A DNA stretch of 64,000 nucleotides from Bradyrhizobium quebecense (GTDB lineage Bacteria; Pseudomonadota; Alphaproteobacteria; Rhizobiales; Xanthobacteraceae): positions 1,736,001 through 1,800,000 of the forward strand of contig NZ_CP088022.1 of assembly GCF_013373795.3 (NCBI RefSeq). Reading direction: 5' to 3'. How positions within the stretch are numbered: position 1 is the stretch's first letter; each line of letters opens with the position of its first letter. Positions 1 through 7,556 of this stretch are shown one piece after another. The notes below the pieces were generated by a model. That model made no database searches, was not told the DNA's origin, and saw nothing but the letters and a program-made list of their open reading frames with translations. Position numbers and translations under genes: made by a program.

Positions 1-196
1 CATTCTCCGGCCACACGCCTTCCTCTCCGTCCGGTGTCGGCTCGGCTTGCAGAGCGGCGGTTAGGTGACTGAGCGAGGCCGGGTCCATGTTGAACCGCCG
101 TGCATCCTCGATCACTCGCGCTGTGTCTTCGGAGATCTGCTGCGGGGGCGCCGACCTGGAGCCGCGCGCCCACTTTCGCGCGGCCCATTCTAGTTT
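1..196 (-). CDS. Tail assembly chaperone, C-terminal extension made by -1 frameshift (partial)
   Basis: An open frame of about 63 codons runs from the slippery site to the window edge with no stop; it begins LEWAARKWARGSR and continues through VIEDARRFNMDPASL. It has no good start codon of its own and lies in the -1 frame relative to the upstream chaperone gene, exactly where a ribosome slipping on GGGAAAC would go. Long-tailed phages commonly make a short chaperone and a longer frameshifted form (lambda G and GT; Mu gp41/gp42), both needed to load the tape measure. The end of the gene and the tape measure gene should lie left of the window. Confidence 0.7.
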
Positions 197-199
197 CCC
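161..199 (-). promoter_or_regulatory. Programmed -1 ribosomal frameshift signal
   Basis: On the minus strand the zero-frame codons GAG-GGA-AAC-TAG contain the canonical slippery heptamer G GGA AAC (199-193) directly before the stop codon (192-190). It is followed by an 8-nt spacer (192-185) and a perfect 8-bp GC-only hairpin (GCCGCGCG at 184-177 pairing with CGCGCGGC at 168-161, 8-nt loop). Heptamer, spacer length and hairpin are all textbook for -1 frameshifting. Confidence 0.75.
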
Positions 200-519
200 T
201 CTTTGGCCTTGGTGACGGCCTCGCCATAATGCGAGAGAAGCGCCGAACGAACGTATTGACGCCGGATGAGCCGGTTGCGCAGCTCCTCGCTGTAGGGCAC
301 CGGCCCGCCGTCACCATCGACCAGATCGTGGAAACTCGCCACGATAGCGTTGAGGAAAGCAGTCGATCCTTCGAGCGTGCGAAGATCGAAGTCCTTCAGT
401 TCTTCGGTATCGAGGAAGTTGAAGGTGGTCTTGAGCGTCTGCTCCTCGTGGCCGGCGTCGATCGGCACTAGCACGGCCACGTCATGGGTGAAGGTGCGCT
501 TTGGCGAGACGTTGAACAT
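190..519 (-). CDS. Phage tail assembly chaperone (short form)
   Basis: This 109-residue protein follows the tail tube gene in transcription order, the usual place for the chaperone that binds the tape measure protein before tube polymerisation. The family is poorly conserved; size, position and the frameshift signal at the 3' end are the main evidence. The start ATG at 519 has a strong ribosome site (AGGAGGG) about 8 bases upstream. A fraction of ribosomes should bypass the TAG at 190-192 and make the longer form. Confidence 0.75.
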   Translation of the reverse strand: MFNVSPKRTFTHDVAVLVPIDAGHEEQTLKTTFNFLDTEELKDFDLRTLEGSTAFLNAIVASFHDLVDGDGGPVPYSEELRNRLIRRQYVRSALLSHYGEAVTKAKEGN

Positions 520-554
520 GGATGATCCCTCCTGACTAAGATCGATTGGCGCAA

Positions 555-1487
555 CTACGTCAGCGTGATCGTGAACTGATCATTGCCGGCGGAAGGCTGC
601 GGAGTGAGCGAAAGCGGCCACTCCGCAATGCCCTGGTTCTGCTGGTAACCTGTCGGTCGCTCGATCTGGCATGTTGGCGCGGACAGCGTGATGATGTTGC
701 CGGCGGTGACGCCGTGAACGATGCTGACTGGAACCTGCGTCTGCGCATTGGCGATCCCGTAGACATCGAGCGTCGTGACCGGCACCGCCTCGCAGACCAC
801 GTCGATCTTTTCGTTTCGATCGCTGATCAGGACGGACTCGCTGCCGACCAGGAGACGCGGCTCGATCTTGCAGCCGAGATCGAGGCTGAAGCTCCGCATG
901 ACTAGCGGCACGGCGTTCACCGTGAAGGTTGGCGTGTTGGCCTTGCTCGCGATCAACGGCTTCTTGAATGCTGTCAACGTCGGCACGGCGGCCGCGACTT
1001 CGGACGGCGCGACCCAAAGGCCGGTAAATGTCCAATGAATGTTCGGGATGCCCTGGGCGTTGATCGTGGCCTTGCCAGTGCCGCGCGCGCCTTTGAGTGC
1101 GTGAAGCGTCCCGCCCATCCAGAACTTCATGTACAGGCTCTCGAAGCCCGACGAGATCGGTGAGTAAGCGACCGAGACGTCAGCGGTGACCACTTCCGCC
1201 AAGCCTACGCCTCGCGCCAACGTTCCCCAGGCAGGTGCGGTGCCCGCGGTGCCCGAGCCGGCCAGCTCGGTATCGAACTCCATCACCACGTTGAGGCCGG
1301 CCGGGATCGAACCCTGATTGCCCAGGTACGGCACGATCAGGTTACGATTGACGTCCTGACCTTCCATCGGCCGGATCGAGACGTTTTGCGCGAGGATTGC
1401 ATCGGTCGCGCCAGTCAGCGTCGGATCGACGCCATACGTGACCTCGCGCTTCGCAAGCAAAACCATGAGGCGGTAGAAGATCGCCAT
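555..1487 (-). CDS. Phage major tail tube protein
   Basis: A 310-residue soluble protein without signal peptide or membrane segments. It begins with a segment typical of tail tube proteins of long non-contractile tails (KREVTYGVDPTLTGATDAIL) and lies between the tail terminator-type gene and the tail chaperones. It would polymerise into the tube through which DNA leaves the head. The start ATG at 1487 is preceded by AAAGGAG at good spacing. No sheath-like gene precedes it, unlike in Mu itself, so a flexible siphovirus-type tail is likelier than a contractile one. Confidence 0.75.
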   Translation of the reverse strand: MAIFYRLMVLLAKREVTYGVDPTLTGATDAILAQNVSIRPMEGQDVNRNLIVPYLGNQGSIPAGLNVVMEFDTELAGSGTAGTAPAWGTLARGVGLAEVVTADVSVAYSPISSGFESLYMKFWMGGTLHALKGARGTGKATINAQGIPNIHWTFTGLWVAPSEVAAAVPTLTAFKKPLIASKANTPTFTVNAVPLVMRSFSLDLGCKIEPRLLVGSESVLISDRNEKIDVVCEAVPVTTLDVYGIANAQTQVPVSIVHGVTAGNIITLSAPTCQIERPTGYQQNQGIAEWPLSLTPQPSAGNDQFTITLT

Positions 1488-1493
1488 GTCAGG

Positions 1494-1649
1494 TTACTCC
1501 TTTGACCTTTTCGACCGCGGCGACGCCGGGGCTTTGTGATCGGCGGGCGCCGGCGTCGCGGTGGGCGCACTGTCGTGGACGCGCTTCAACGAACCGTCGG
1601 GCTGGCGCAGATAGCTGCCGCCCTCGCGCGGGATTTCATGGTCGGTCAT
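1494..1649 (-). CDS. Small hypothetical phage protein (51 aa)
   Basis: A short frame whose ATG overlaps the stop of the preceding gene as ATGA and whose own stop lies inside the ribosome site of the tail tube gene, so translational coupling is likely. It encodes a soluble peptide with a conserved-looking start (EIPREGGSYLRQPDGSLKRV) and a Pro/Ala/Lys-rich basic tail. A small protein also sits before the tail genes in Mu (the DUF2635 slot), but clear homology to it was not seen. Confidence 0.6.
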   Translation of the reverse strand: MTDHEIPREGGSYLRQPDGSLKRVHDSAPTATPAPADHKAPASPRSKRSKE

Positions 1650-2089
1650 GTCACGATCCTGAGTTGATCCAGCAGCTCGAAATCGAGCTGGTAGACGATG
1701 AGGCCGGACGCGCCGGGAATGAGCCGGCCGCGCAGCACGCGGAAGACACCAACGGATTGGTTGGGTGTCCAGCCGGCCACAGCATCGACGATCTCGTTGA
1801 CGATCTCGTCGACCTTCGGCACGGCCGACTTGGCCTTCACATCGCCGCGGGCCTTAATGCAGATAACGACGCCGACCATGTCGGCCAATGTTTGCGTGTA
1901 CGCATTGGCGGCGGACGATCCGCCGCGATCGTCGAAGCCGAGTGGCACGACGAAGGCCGCAAGGTCACGCTGCGGAAGTGCCCCGGCTTCGACCAGCGCG
2001 GCCAATTCGGCAATGTACTCGATCGCGCCTGCAAGCGTCGGAACCCGGGCGGCAATGCGTTTTGCGACGAGATCGACCAGCGTCGTCAT
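1646..2089 (-). CDS. Tail terminator-like protein (Mu gp37 type)
   Basis: About 147 residues. Position (after gpG, before tail tube) and features such as a C-terminal strand-rich part ending in YQLDFELLDQLRI match phage proteins that cap the growing tail and join it to the head. The ATG at 2089 overlaps the gpG stop (ATGA); a longer frame upstream starting at 2116 has no better start. Family assignment is by context and general resemblance, so moderately sure. Confidence 0.6.
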   Translation of the reverse strand: MTTLVDLVAKRIAARVPTLAGAIEYIAELAALVEAGALPQRDLAAFVVPLGFDDRGGSSAANAYTQTLADMVGVVICIKARGDVKAKSAVPKVDEIVNEIVDAVAGWTPNQSVGVFRVLRGRLIPGASGLIVYQLDFELLDQLRIVT

Positions 2090-2637
2090 GGCGTCGCCCC
2101 TTCGCCCGCGAGCCACGTTTCCGCCAACGAGAGGATTTGACGTTCGTCGCCGTCGTCGATGCCGAGAAACGGTCGCGCCGGCATGTGGATGTCACGCGCC
2201 CCGATCGAGGCCTTGCGGGCGCGATCTGCCTTACCCGGCTTCGAGAAGCGGCTCTGGCCAGTGCGCTTATTGGTCTTGAAGTGCAGCACGGCGATGCGCG
2301 CGGCCTGATGGATCAATCCGCCGAATTGATGGATGGCGGCGTAAACGACGTTGGTACCGAATTGGAGACCGGTCGCGAAGGCCTGGTATGTGAATGACCG
2401 GTAGAGGCGGCTCGTGAGGATCAACGTCTTCCCGCCACGCCTTCGAACGCGCAAGCTCGGTGGCCAGGGCGATCCGTCGACGCCGACGCCGGCATCGAAG
2501 CGGTGGTGAGTTGAAACCATCAGCAGCTCGCCGATGTTGGCGAACAGGCCGCGCGGATCGCGCGCACGATTGATGTAGCCGTCCAACTCCTCGAGTGCGC
2601 TCTCAGTCCCGTCGAGCTTGATCGTGACACCGACCAT
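2086..2637 (-). CDS. Phage virion morphogenesis protein (Mu gpG family)
   Basis: The 183-residue product has the pattern of the Mu gpG / phage tail S family: RFDAGVGVDGSPWPP near residue 50, then a Leu-rich LTSRLYRSFTYQ segment, VYAAIHQFGG near residue 105, and PARPFLGI close to the C terminus. These proteins act at the head-tail junction during assembly. The gene overlaps both neighbours by a few bases, as expected in a tightly coupled late operon. In Mu, G follows F directly; here it sits after the gp36-type gene. Confidence 0.85.
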   Translation of the reverse strand: MVGVTIKLDGTESALEELDGYINRARDPRGLFANIGELLMVSTHHRFDAGVGVDGSPWPPSLRVRRRGGKTLILTSRLYRSFTYQAFATGLQFGTNVVYAAIHQFGGLIHQAARIAVLHFKTNKRTGQSRFSKPGKADRARKASIGARDIHMPARPFLGIDDGDERQILSLAETWLAGEGATP

Positions 2638-3065
2638 CAGATGTAGCCCTTCATGGTCTTCTCGGTCAGCGGCCGTTGACGATCGGTCGTACGCACGCCC
2701 GATGCACCAGACGATGCCGGCTCCACGCCTGCGACGTCGAGGCGAATGGTGCCGTTCGAGATCAGGGTCAACGTCTTCAGCGCGTCCTGATAATCTTGCC
2801 TGATCTTGTCCGCAGCCGTGTCGCGATGCAGCTTGTAGATCGCGATCACTTCGGCGAGGTCGCGCAAGGTCGGCGGGGCAGCGTCGAGCGGCAGCTTGTA
2901 ACGGCCCTTTAAATAGCCGTCGATCATGGCGTCGGTATCGGCGAGCGCCCGCGCCACGACGCTGGCATCGATCGCACCGGCCGGTGGCGACGCACGGTCG
3001 GTGAGATCGACCAGCATGTCGGTGCCGTACCGAGCGACCAGATCGTCCTGAGAAGTATAGGTCAT
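2637..3065 (-). CDS. DUF1320 / gp436-family head-tail protein (Mu gp36 type)
   Basis: The start YTSQDDLVARYG and the central ADTDAMIDGYLKGRYKLPL are hallmarks of the Mu gp36 (DUF1320) family, a head completion/connector protein. Length, 142 residues, is normal for the family. The ATG at 3065 overlaps the preceding stop, and the stop overlaps the gpG start (TGATG), both typical of coupled phage genes. Confidence 0.85.
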   Translation of the reverse strand: MTYTSQDDLVARYGTDMLVDLTDRASPPAGAIDASVVARALADTDAMIDGYLKGRYKLPLDAAPPTLRDLAEVIAIYKLHRDTAADKIRQDYQDALKTLTLISNGTIRLDVAGVEPASSGASGVRTTDRQRPLTEKTMKGYI

Positions 3066-3259
3066 GACGCGATCAGTTCCCGGAGGACGTCACCGGCGCG
3101 CCGGCCACGGACCACGGCGCCGCGGATCTCCGGAACGTTGGCCAAAAGCGACACCGTACCGTCGCCGTGGTCGACGACGATCTCGCGCGGCCAGCCGTTG
3201 ATCGGCGAGACCAGCGCCAGCCGCTGTTTGTGTGTGTTTGGCTGGAGCGTTCCGGACAC
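3062..3259 (-). CDS. Small hypothetical phage head-region protein
   Basis: About 65 residues from the GTG at 3259, chosen because AGGAG lies 8 bases upstream; a TTG at 3274 is an alternative. The protein is soluble, with INGWPREIVVDHGDGTVSLL in the middle, and overlaps the gp36-type gene by 4 bases. I do not recognise the family. The 140 bases between this gene and the next upstream gene (3260-3400) hold a frame without an ATG, GTG or TTG start that ends at 3278 and is not called. Confidence 0.6.
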   Translation of the reverse strand: MSGTLQPNTHKQRLALVSPINGWPREIVVDHGDGTVSLLANVPEIRGAVVRGRRAGDVLRELIAS

Positions 3260-3400
3260 CGCTTGGCTCCTCAATCATCGGACTCGGACAAGGGCCGCGG
3301 CGGCGTGTCCGAAGCGCCGCCGCGGCGTGATCCGCGTGCCGGGTGTCAGGAATCCGAACCAGTCGGGACCGACGCGCGAATTCGGGAAAGGGCGAAGCGA

Positions 3401-3742
3401 TCAGCCCTCGGGCCAATCGCCCCCGACGACGCCGCTTGCCTTGAGCGGCAGGAACGCCGCGTGCGACAACTCGACTTCGTCTCCGACCTCGTAGGTCCCG
3501 CCGTCATGCTTGAGCAGCGACTTCACCTCGAAGCTGCGCAGCTCGGAGGCGGCGCGGCCGCGCTTCGGCTTGACCTGGTCGGCACCCGGCTGTTGCGGTC
3601 CGGTGTCGGTCGCGCCGGTGGCGGCGCCGCCCTGATCGATGACGGGCTGGTTGGAGCCCGCCATTGCGGCCGGCTTGGCGCCGGCCGCCTCACTTGCCGC
3701 GTTGCTCTGCGGCTTGGAAACGCTGTTCTTCCTGGACGCCAT
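3401..3742 (-). CDS. FluMu N-terminal-domain protein (Mu gp35 type)
   Basis: 113 residues from the ATG at 3742 (GGGGGA upstream); the longer upstream frame overlaps the capsid gene and is not real. The first 65 residues are Ala/Gln/Gly-rich and look disordered. The C-terminal 45 (EVKSLLKHDGGTYEVGDEVEL..) match the small domain found in Mu-like FluMu proteins next to the capsid gene. Role is unknown in Mu; position suggests head assembly or a head-completion function. Confidence 0.7.
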   Translation of the reverse strand: MASRKNSVSKPQSNAASEAAGAKPAAMAGSNQPVIDQGGAATGATDTGPQQPGADQVKPKRGRAASELRSFEVKSLLKHDGGTYEVGDEVELSHAAFLPLKASGVVGGDWPEG

Positions 3743-3753
3743 CGATCCCCCGG

Positions 3754-4728
3754 TCACTTGACGGCGTTCTGGATCAGGTAGCCGGTGTCCTGTGCGACGA
3801 CCAACTCCTTGACCCGCTCGCCCATGCGAATGCGGACACCGCCCTGCAGGCCGACATCCTGATCGATGATCCGGCCCGCGATCTTCGATCCGTACTGCGC
3901 GGTCAGGCCGAAGGTGACGCCGCCGGCCTCGGGCTGCGCCAGCGGGTTCACGTAGATCATCGCGATGTGTTTGCCCCAGGCGCGAGCAAGATTGACGCTC
4001 TGGCCGGGCCGCGCGGTGTTCTGCCAGGCGTCGCCGACCAGCACCTCGTTGATGCCCTGGTCGGCAAACAGCTCGGCAAACTGCTGGCGTGTCACGATGC
4101 CCTGATTGGTGAGGTTTCCCTTCACGGCGTTGACGATCTTCGGGTGGCTCGACAGCTTCGACCACACGGCGCGGCCCATCACCATCTTGTTTGGCGGATA
4201 GACCAGGGTCGCCTCGGTTCCCGCCTTGATCACGCCGAGCGGATCGGAGTTCGCATAGTCGTCGAACTGATCGGTGCCCGACAGCGCAATGCGGCGGCTT
4301 GCCGCGTAGCTGTTGGGATCATGCACTATGCCGGCGACGCGCACTTCGCGGATGTTGGCCACCGTATCGGTGAGCATCTGCGTCGAGTGCCCTTCGGGAT
4401 CGTAGGACGAGACGCCGCGTGCACGCGCTTCAGCCGCAGCCTCGATATCCGAGTTCGGGATCGGAGATTCAAGGCCGAAGTCCTCGACGGAAGAGGTCCG
4501 CTCCGACCCGCCAAATTCGAGCTGCTGCACGCGACCACGACGGCCGACTCGCGCATCAGGAATGTTGAAGGCCTCTTCAAGCGGATAGACGGTGTACTTG
4601 AACTTCTCGGCCGAGACCGGAACGCGCGGCAGCACCTGATCGGCGATCAGGACCGACGCTGGATTGCGATAGCCGATCGCGATCGCAGTAAGCACTGGAT
4701 CGACAACGAAAGGACGATTGGGAGCCAT
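3754..4728 (-). CDS. Phage major capsid protein
   Basis: The 324-residue product from the ATG at 4728 has the order and motifs of capsid proteins of transposable siphophages: VVDPVLTAIAIGYRNPASVLIADQVLPRVPV at the N terminus (given in two parts in the family as entry arm and first strand), PPNKMVMGRAVWSKL in the middle, and a C-terminal VQDVGLQGG-like region. It follows protease/scaffold and cement genes, the normal head operon order. The frame extends further upstream to 4914, but that part is out of character and lies over the cement gene. Confidence 0.85.
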   Translation of the reverse strand: MAPNRPFVVDPVLTAIAIGYRNPASVLIADQVLPRVPVSAEKFKYTVYPLEEAFNIPDARVGRRGRVQQLEFGGSERTSSVEDFGLESPIPNSDIEAAAEARARGVSSYDPEGHSTQMLTDTVANIREVRVAGIVHDPNSYAASRRIALSGTDQFDDYANSDPLGVIKAGTEATLVYPPNKMVMGRAVWSKLSSHPKIVNAVKGNLTNQGIVTRQQFAELFADQGINEVLVGDAWQNTARPGQSVNLARAWGKHIAMIYVNPLAQPEAGGVTFGLTAQYGSKIAGRIIDQDVGLQGGVRIRMGERVKELVVAQDTGYLIQNAVK

Positions 4729-4774
4729 GGTGGCCTCTTGCTGATGAAGGTGTGAGGATGGGAAGGCCGGCGCG

Positions 4775-5158
4775 CTAGGCCGGCAACTGCAGAAGGCTGA
4801 TCGCGACCTTGACCTTGATGACGTCGCCGAGTACGCCGGGCTCTTCGGCAAAGCAGATGACCCGCTTGACCACACCGGCCGCGGCGACGCATTTGATGCC
4901 GTTGCCGTTCGCATCCGACGTGATGGGATCGCCGGCCGCGACGGGGCCGCCGAGCTTTAGCTCTGCCAGGCCGCCGATGACGATGTCGGCCATGCCGCCG
5001 CTGAGGCCGCCCATTCTGTCGGAGATGCCCCACAGCGCATCGGCCGCCGCGGCGCCCGATGCCACCTTGCTCGAATTGGCCGCGTCGCTGAACTTGACGA
5101 TGGTGTTCGGCGGAATGTCAGCCGAGCACTGATACGAACGGATGAAAAGCGGAATCAT
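4775..5158 (-). CDS. Capsid cement/decoration protein (DUF2190-like)
   Basis: 127 residues; Gly/Ala-rich beta-type sequence with AAGDPITSDANGNGIKCV, the kind of segment seen in DUF2190 trimers that decorate and stabilise expanded capsids. It lies between protease/scaffold and capsid genes, which is where such genes occur. Start ATG at 5158, 6 bases after the stop of the protease gene. Assignment rests on this motif and context. Confidence 0.7.
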   Translation of the reverse strand: MIPLFIRSYQCSADIPPNTIVKFSDAANSSKVASGAAAADALWGISDRMGGLSGGMADIVIGGLAELKLGGPVAAGDPITSDANGNGIKCVAAAGVVKRVICFAEEPGVLGDVIKVKVAISLLQLPA

Positions 5159-5164
5159 GGCGGG

Positions 5165-5842
5165 TTACTTGGCTCCCTGAGAGACCGCGTTCACGGCGGT
5201 CGCGAAGTCGATGGTCTGGCCCTGCTCGGCGAGCTTCTTCTGGTAAGTTGAAGCCGCAGCCGCGAGCGCGACGGGATTGGTGTTGTCGTCCGCAGTGGTG
5301 CCGGGCGGCATCGCCGACAGGATGGCTCCGGGTTGAAGGATCGGCATGGCGTTGACTTCCTTCTCGACGTCGGCTGCGGCTTGCGCGTTCGCTGAATGGC
5401 GCGAGATGTAATGATCGCGCATCGGCTTGAGGCCGACGCGGCCCTTGGTGATCTCGCCGTCAATGAAGGCGGTGGCCTTGTCCTTCGCTGTCGTCGTGAG
5501 CACCTCGTTGAGCCGGGTGGTGACCCCAGACAATTCGGCTTGCAGCGCCGTAATCTGGTCGGGACCGCGGGTGAGCTTGACGATCGCATCGACGATGGCA
5601 GTGTGGCCGGCGTCTTCCTTGAGGCCGGCGGCCTTGGCGATCGACGCGAGCGTCACGCCATTCTGTTTCACCGCAGCCAGCACACGGTCGGAGGCCGTCC
5701 CATTCGGGAGGCCGACAGCCACCGCGATCGAGTTCAGCGCGGGCTCGTCGTCGACTTCTTTTTTCACTGCTGCGAACACCGCAGATGCGTCGGTATTTTC
5801 AGGAAGGCCAAGCAGCTTGATGAGCTGTGCAAGCAAATCCAT
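5165..5842 (-). CDS. Internal in-frame scaffold protein (Mu gpZ type)
   Basis: In Mu the scaffold Z is made from an in-frame start inside protease gene I. Here an ATG at 5842 (MDLLAQLIKLLG) is preceded by GGAG about 6 bases upstream inside the coding sequence, right at the protease-scaffold boundary. The product would be 225 residues, helical, with repeated Ala-rich segments. Initiation here is inferred from the Shine-Dalgarno match and the Mu parallel. Confidence 0.6.
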   Translation of the reverse strand: MDLLAQLIKLLGLPENTDASAVFAAVKKEVDDEPALNSIAVAVGLPNGTASDRVLAAVKQNGVTLASIAKAAGLKEDAGHTAIVDAIVKLTRGPDQITALQAELSGVTTRLNEVLTTTAKDKATAFIDGEITKGRVGLKPMRDHYISRHSANAQAAADVEKEVNAMPILQPGAILSAMPPGTTADDNTNPVALAAAASTYQKKLAEQGQTIDFATAVNAVSQGAK

Positions 5843-6361
5843 GTCGTTCTCCGGGTCAGTTGTGCTGGTATCGGCGTGGAGCGCAGCCATGCCGATGAGA
5901 TTTGGAGTGTTGGTGAGCGAAGCCCGCAGCAGGCCGAGGATGTTGCCGGTCTTGTCGTGCGTAAATACCGGCGAGATGAAGCGGTAGGCTTTCTCGTTCA
6001 TCAGCGCAGCACCGGGCGTCGACCACTCGACGCGGCCATAGATGCCGTCACTGCGCGGCTGCATGTCGACGATCCATCCGCGTGCCGGCGACGGGCCGCC
6101 GTTCGGTGCAGCGAGATCTGTTGAATGATTCTCGTCGATGGGCAGGCGTCCGTTCGCGGCCTGCAGACTTCGGGTGATCAGCCTCGCGAGATCGGCGATG
6201 CGGTACGGGCCGCGGCCGTCAACAGTCTCGATCACACCGCCACTGCCAGACGGTACGACCATGATCCATTCGGGCAGATTACTGCCCGATGAACTGAACG
6301 CGATTTCGGCGCCAACGCCGCGCACCACGTTCAGAACTGTGTTTGCTTTTCTTCCCGACAT
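5165..6361 (-). CDS. Prohead protease with scaffold domain (Mu gpI type)
   Basis: 398 residues. Residues about 30-170 look like the Mu I protease: WIMVVPSGSGGVIETVDGR, then LPIDENHSTDLA carrying the probable catalytic His, ARGWIVDMQP, and LRASLTNTPNL. The C-terminal half is helical, charged and Ala-rich like a scaffold, and can also be made alone from an internal start. The protein would template the procapsid and then cleave scaffold. The ribosome site at 6361 is weak and the palindrome at 6394-6417 lies just upstream, so the transcript leader is very short or the true start is a little downstream. Confidence 0.85.
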   Translation of the reverse strand: MSGRKANTVLNVVRGVGAEIAFSSSGSNLPEWIMVVPSGSGGVIETVDGRGPYRIADLARLITRSLQAANGRLPIDENHSTDLAAPNGGPSPARGWIVDMQPRSDGIYGRVEWSTPGAALMNEKAYRFISPVFTHDKTGNILGLLRASLTNTPNLIGMAALHADTSTTDPENDMDLLAQLIKLLGLPENTDASAVFAAVKKEVDDEPALNSIAVAVGLPNGTASDRVLAAVKQNGVTLASIAKAAGLKEDAGHTAIVDAIVKLTRGPDQITALQAELSGVTTRLNEVLTTTAKDKATAFIDGEITKGRVGLKPMRDHYISRHSANAQAAADVEKEVNAMPILQPGAILSAMPPGTTADDNTNPVALAAAASTYQKKLAEQGQTIDFATAVNAVSQGAK

Positions 6362-6393
6362 GCCGCCACACTGGGCGACCGATCCGGGATTCG

Positions 6394-6417
6394 TAACCCT
6401 GACGGGTGTCAGGGTTA
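6394..6417. promoter_or_regulatory. Late-promoter palindrome, copy 1 (perfect)
   Basis: TAACCCTGAC-N4-GTCAGGGTTA, a perfect 10-bp dyad, between the divergent head operon (from 6361, minus) and the FRG gene (from 6450, plus). The same element recurs at 7284-7307 and 22300-22323, always upstream of a phage transcription unit. It lacks a T-run, so a terminator is unlikely. A binding site for the Mor-type activator (gene at 21870) is the favoured reading; a repressor operator is the alternative. Confidence 0.6.
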
Positions 6418-6449
6418 GAGGTCATCGAGATCGGCGGGAGCGCTGAACA

Positions 6450-7280
6450 ATGCAGAGCAACGATGAAGAGACTGCAAAGCCACGAACAACTGAAGTTAAA
6501 CTTAGCAGTTGGGAGGAGTTCGAGGAACGAGTAACCGCTCTCGACCCCGGCAACGAGCGACGGGTGTGGGATGAAGTGTGGTTTCGCGGGCAGGCTGACG
6601 CGCGCTGGGCACTTGAGACAACTCTGGAACGGCGATCGAGAGGCACCCAAGTGAGCGATTATCTTCGCGTGATCCAGCGCATTAAGCCGTCTGTCGAGAC
6701 ATTCACCGGTTTGACATTCGACATGCCTCCATATCAGGTGATTGAGCAGTCCTGTCGACAGTTCGACTTGTTCCAAGGGTTCATGTTCGAATCGGCCACT
6801 TACATGGCGCACTTGCGACACGGTGGCTTCCCATCGCCACTGCTTGACTGGAGCCATTCGCCCTACGTTGCGGCGTTCTTTGCATTTTCGAAGGCGCGCG
6901 ATCCGTCACATGAAGTCGCAATCTATGCCTACAGAGAGCATCCCGGCATCGCCAAATTTGGTGGATCGGACGAGCCCAACATCTTCAGCATGGGCCCCTA
7001 TATCAGGACGCACAACCGTCATTTCAGGCAGCAGTCGCGATATACCTTTTGCGCCCAATTTATCGACGGACACTGGTACTTTGCGCCTCACGACAGCGTG
7101 TTCAAGATCACCAGCCGCCTAGAGCAGGATTTGCTCTGGAAGTTTACCATCCCGGCGAGCGAGCGTCGGAAGGTTCTCCGGCATTTCGACAAGTTCAACA
7201 TGAACGAGTACACGCTGTTTGCTTCCGAAGAGGGCCTGCTTGAGATGCTCGCTATGCGCGAGATCGATCTGCGCGAATGA
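6450..7280 (+). CDS. FRG-domain protein, probable phage moron
   Basis: 276 residues. It has the FRG domain: EVWFRGQADARWALETTLER at about 43-62 and HGGFPSPLLDWSHSPYVAAFF at about 125-145 (the second given over 20 residues in the family). FRG proteins are widespread, often near defence or toxin genes, and their biochemistry is not settled. The gene is on the strand opposite to the head operon and is bracketed by two copies of the late-promoter palindrome, so it looks like a self-contained cargo gene. Start ATG 6450, with GGGAG about 15 bases upstream, a loose ribosome site. Confidence 0.75.
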   Translation: MQSNDEETAKPRTTEVKLSSWEEFEERVTALDPGNERRVWDEVWFRGQADARWALETTLERRSRGTQVSDYLRVIQRIKPSVETFTGLTFDMPPYQVIEQSCRQFDLFQGFMFESATYMAHLRHGGFPSPLLDWSHSPYVAAFFAFSKARDPSHEVAIYAYREHPGIAKFGGSDEPNIFSMGPYIRTHNRHFRQQSRYTFCAQFIDGHWYFAPHDSVFKITSRLEQDLLWKFTIPASERRKVLRHFDKFNMNEYTLFASEEGLLEMLAMREIDLRE

Positions 7281-7283
7281 AGC

Positions 7284-7307
7284 ACGCCCTGACGGATGTC
7301 AGGGTTA
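7284..7307. promoter_or_regulatory. Late-promoter palindrome, copy 2
   Basis: ACGCCCTGAC-GGAT-GTCAGGGTTA. The right half is identical to copies 1 and 3; the left half has two changes at the outer end. It lies just after the FRG gene and 250 bases before the adenine methylase gene. A TATAAT-like GATGAT is found at 7327-7332, about 34 bases from the dyad centre, where a -10 would sit if an activator bound at -43 as Mor does in Mu. Confidence 0.55.
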
Positions 7308-7381
7308 CGGAACACGTGTCGCATCTGATGATGCACACGACCTCGAACCGAATCTACTCCAATCGTTTTGACGAGGTTAGC

Positions 7382-7409
7382 GCCCCCGACTTAATTAAGT
7401 GGCGGGGGC
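7382..7409. promoter_or_regulatory. GC-clamped palindrome in methylase leader
   Basis: GCCCCC (7382-7387) and GGGGGC (7404-7409) enclose a perfect 12-bp palindrome ACTTAATTAAGT (7389-7400). In RNA this would be a stable hairpin in the untranslated leader of the methylase gene. It may be a terminator/attenuator or a protein site; no T-run follows on the plus strand. The rest of 7281-7556 holds nothing I can assign. Confidence 0.4.
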
Positions 7410-7556
7410 AGCAGCGCCGCGAAACGCTGCCACCGCGGGCCAATCCTGGCAGAGAGACCCGCACGACGAAGAGAACGGTTCTCGCCGACCCGCCGCTGCT
7501 ACGCAGAGGACCTGCACAGCGGCTCGACGGTAGGCAGGCCGGAGTGTTTTGAGTAG

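Noticed and set aside
3260..3400. Possible small gene (NSRVGPDWFGFLTPG in frame) between the FluMu_N and 65-aa genes
   Set aside because: The frame is clean but has no ATG, GTG or TTG start after the preceding stop, so it was not called; it could be real if a nonstandard start or readthrough were used.
6394..6417. Rho-independent terminator between head operon and FRG gene
   Set aside because: The stem has no T-run on either strand and sits between divergent genes where no transcript should end; an operator is likelier.
7277..7552. A 91-codon frame between the FRG and methylase genes
   Set aside because: Low-complexity translation, no conserved pattern, and it runs through two palindromic elements; more likely leader DNA.
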